The notes under the pieces: generated by a model | The model's input: only the letters and a program-made list of their open reading frames with translations | Told to the model about the DNA's origin: nothing | The model's database searches: none | In this document: positions 31,501 to 32,728 of the stretch, in pieces | Layout of the letters: every line of letters begins with the position of its first letter | Numbering within the stretch: position 1 is the first letter of the stretch | Position numbers and translations under genes: made by a program | Assembly: GCA_003427395.1 (NCBI GenBank) | Contig: BFEA01000567.1 | Span: 157,214 to 189,941 of the forward strand | Direction of reading: 5' to 3' | From: Chara braunii | Taxonomy: Eukaryota > Streptophyta > Charophyceae > Charales > Characeae | Length of the DNA stretch: 32,728 nt

Positions 31501-31684
31501 AAACTTACGCAAAGTTCCGAAGGCTACTCTGAGCTCCCCGTTTAGAGTATCGGGATCTCAGTATGGGGCAAGCCTACAAAAGAGGGAGTGAGTTTAGCTA
31601 TCCGACACTTAATTAGAGGATATCAGCAGGCGGCCTGGTTGTGCTGGCGGGATTCTGCGTGGAGTCTGTGCGAGAAGGGTGCAC
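28535..31684. other. Unrecognised DNA, partly pyrimidine-rich
   Basis: No gene supported. About 29155-30100 is pyrimidine-rich on the plus strand (many TCTCC, CTTTC and CCCTCT words). An AAAT-type repeat lies near 29130-29145, a 22-A tract at 29381-29402 followed by AAAAT repeats, ATA repeats near 29788, a C10 run near 30055, and a TAT/TTA repeat at about 30988-31022. A perfect hairpin CGGTGGC-TTCAG-GCCACCG stands at 30938-30956. Plus-strand frames of 148 codons (29937-30383) and 120 codons (30424-30786) have no recognisable motif. Confidence 0.4.
29381..29402. repeat. A22 tract
   Basis: Uninterrupted run of 22 A followed by GCGGGATAAAATAAAATAAA. It may be the tail of a retroposed sequence lying upstream on the plus strand, but no body of such an element was recognised. 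Confidence 0.9.
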
Positions 31685-31872
31685 GTTGTGAGGAAACCCG
31701 GGGAGGGGTCACCTGCTGTTCACTGAAGCCATGGGCAACAGCGCCTGTCACTCACTGCGCCCGCTTCCGAGGTCCTCAGTGATCGGCAGGGACTAGGGGA
31801 TTGCATTGCCTGTCATGCCCCCACTTTAGAGCCTGCATTTGAACTCACTCGTCAATATCAGAAATAAATCGA
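31685..31872 (+). repeat. Dispersed repeat, copy 2, with A-rich tail
   Basis: Second copy of the 28348-28534 repeat. It ends in AATAAA (about 31863) and, about ten bases on, a long A-rich tract (31878-31935), the arrangement of a retroposed polyadenylated transcript in plus orientation. Copy 1 has no such tail. Family unknown. Confidence 0.75.
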
Positions 31873-31877
31873 ATACA

Positions 31878-31935
31878 AAAAAAAAAAAAAACAAAAAAAA
31901 AATAATAAAAAATAAAAAAATAAAATAAAAATTAA
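31878..31935. repeat. A-rich tract
   Basis: A14-15, then A9-10 and AAT/AAAT-type repeats. Either the expanded poly(A) tail of the repeat just upstream or a plain A-rich microsatellite. Confidence 0.9.
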
Positions 31936-32273
31936 CATTAAATACAGTCTGATTGGTGACCGCTGCTCCTTCACGCTGTAATTGATGTGTCATAGCATTG
32001 CTCCCGATTCTAAACAGTGGGTTTGTATAAAATATTAGTTGACTGAATAAACTGTAGCTTATTCACTTAGCGATTGTCGAGAGTCCACACCACACTCACC
32101 ATTCAAATCCACTCGCCCGAGCAATGATCAACAAGATCCCGGTTCCACAACGAGCGATATGAAATTGACTCAACAATGATCTGCGAGTATTGGTTGGCCA
32201 AAGGGCACAGTGTGTCTCTGCCTATGAGCAACGAACGTCTGGTTTTCTAATGAGCATCTGATGTCTGATTCTC
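31936..32273. other. Unrecognised DNA before the terminal satellite
   Basis: No gene or known repeat. From about 32225, phrases such as ATGAGCAACGAACGTCTGG and ATGAGCATCTGATGTCTG look like diverged edge units of the satellite that follows. Confidence 0.4.
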
Positions 32274-32728
32274 CAATGAGCAGCGTGCATCCGCCCCCTC
32301 TATGAGTGGACGTTCTCTGATTCGTTGATGAGCAACGTGTGTCTGCCCCCTTGATCAGTAGGGGGTGTCTGATCTGTAGATGAGCAGCGTGTGTCTGCCC
32401 CTTTGATGAGTAGGGGGTGTCTGATCTGTTGATGAGCAGCGCGTGTCTGCCCCCTTGATGAGTAGACAATGTCTAATATGTAGATGAGCAGCGTGTGTCT
32501 GCCCCCTTGATGAGTAGGGGATGTCTAATCTGTTGATGAGCAGCGTGTGTCTGCCCCCTTGATAAGTAGGGGGTGTACGATTTGTAGATGAGCAGCGTGT
32601 GTCTGCCCCTTCGATGAGTAGGGGGTGTCTGATCTGTTGATGAGCAGCGGGTGTCTGCCCCCTTGATGAGTAGGGGATGTCTAATCTGTAGATGAGCAGC
32701 GTGTGTCTGCCCCCTTGATGAGTAGGGG
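32274..32728. repeat. Satellite with nested 26/52/104-bp periods (continues past window)
   Basis: Each 52-bp unit consists of two 26-bp halves, GATGAGCAGCGTGTGTCTGC+CCCCTT and GATGAGTAGGGGGTGTCTGA+TCTGTT. Unit starts are at 32327, 32379, 32431, 32483, 32535, 32587, 32639 and 32691, exactly 52 bp apart each time. The three bases before successive starts alternate GTT, GTA, GTT, GTA without exception, giving a 104-bp dimer. The array runs off the right edge. Confidence 0.95.

Noticed and set aside
28348-31872. The two dispersed repeats as LTRs of one element
   Set aside because: Only about 93 bp is well conserved, the left edges differ, and no retroviral-type domain lies between them.

Overview
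The window looks like a transposon-dense, gene-poor stretch of a eukaryotic nuclear genome, most likely a land plant. The reasons are L1-type LINE reverse transcriptases with the C-terminal zinc-binding domain usual in plant LINEs, CCHC zinc knuckles in a LINE ORF1, foldback MITEs, long CT and A tracts, satellites and a U6 snRNA-derived fragment. I see no operons, no bacterial genes and no intact host protein gene. The species cannot be told from this sequence.

Layout. (1) About 88-8698, minus strand: a nearly complete but dead L1-type LINE. It has a 22-nt A-tail (seen as T on the plus strand), a 3' region holding a strong hairpin, ORF2 (endonuclease, reverse transcriptase, zinc-binding tail), ORF1 (gag-like, zinc knuckles), and a G-rich 5' leader with a diverged 266-bp tandem duplication that resembles promoter monomers. 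(2) 8706-9502: a hairpin-rich stretch of unknown identity, then an antisense U6 snRNA copy split in two by an A-tailed insert of about 170 bp. (3) 9503 to about 12900, plus strand: a 5'-truncated LINE of another lineage that starts right at the U6 remnant. (4) 12941-13461: foldback MITE, copy A. (5) About 13640-18050, plus: a third LINE, same lineage as the second, interrupted inside its reverse transcriptase by a 470-bp non-autonomous element at 15348-15817 flanked by a target-site duplication. (6) 18050-22190: mostly unrecognised DNA with MITE copy B (20166-20687) and a pair of 30-bp direct repeats. (7) 22190-22920: GC-rich tandem repeat. (8) 24793-25650: 66-bp satellite. (9) 26204-26655: second copy of the element that interrupts LINE 3, with its own 8-bp target-site duplication. 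(10) 26656-32270: C/A-rich DNA, an 83-bp CT microsatellite, pyrimidine-rich DNA and a dispersed repeat present twice. (11) 32274-32728, running off the window: a satellite with nested 26-, 52- and 104-bp periods.

The parts fit together as a record of nested insertions rather than a pathway. The three LINEs encode (in ruined form) the machinery for target-primed reverse transcription; the A-tailed insert and the U6 remnant are plausible by-products of such activity. The two short foldback families have no coding capacity and would have depended on a DNA transposase encoded elsewhere. The best candidates for something undescribed are the 450-470-bp foldback element family, the tandem 5' leader monomers of the first LINE, the split U6/LINE junction, and the structured DNA at 8768-9167.
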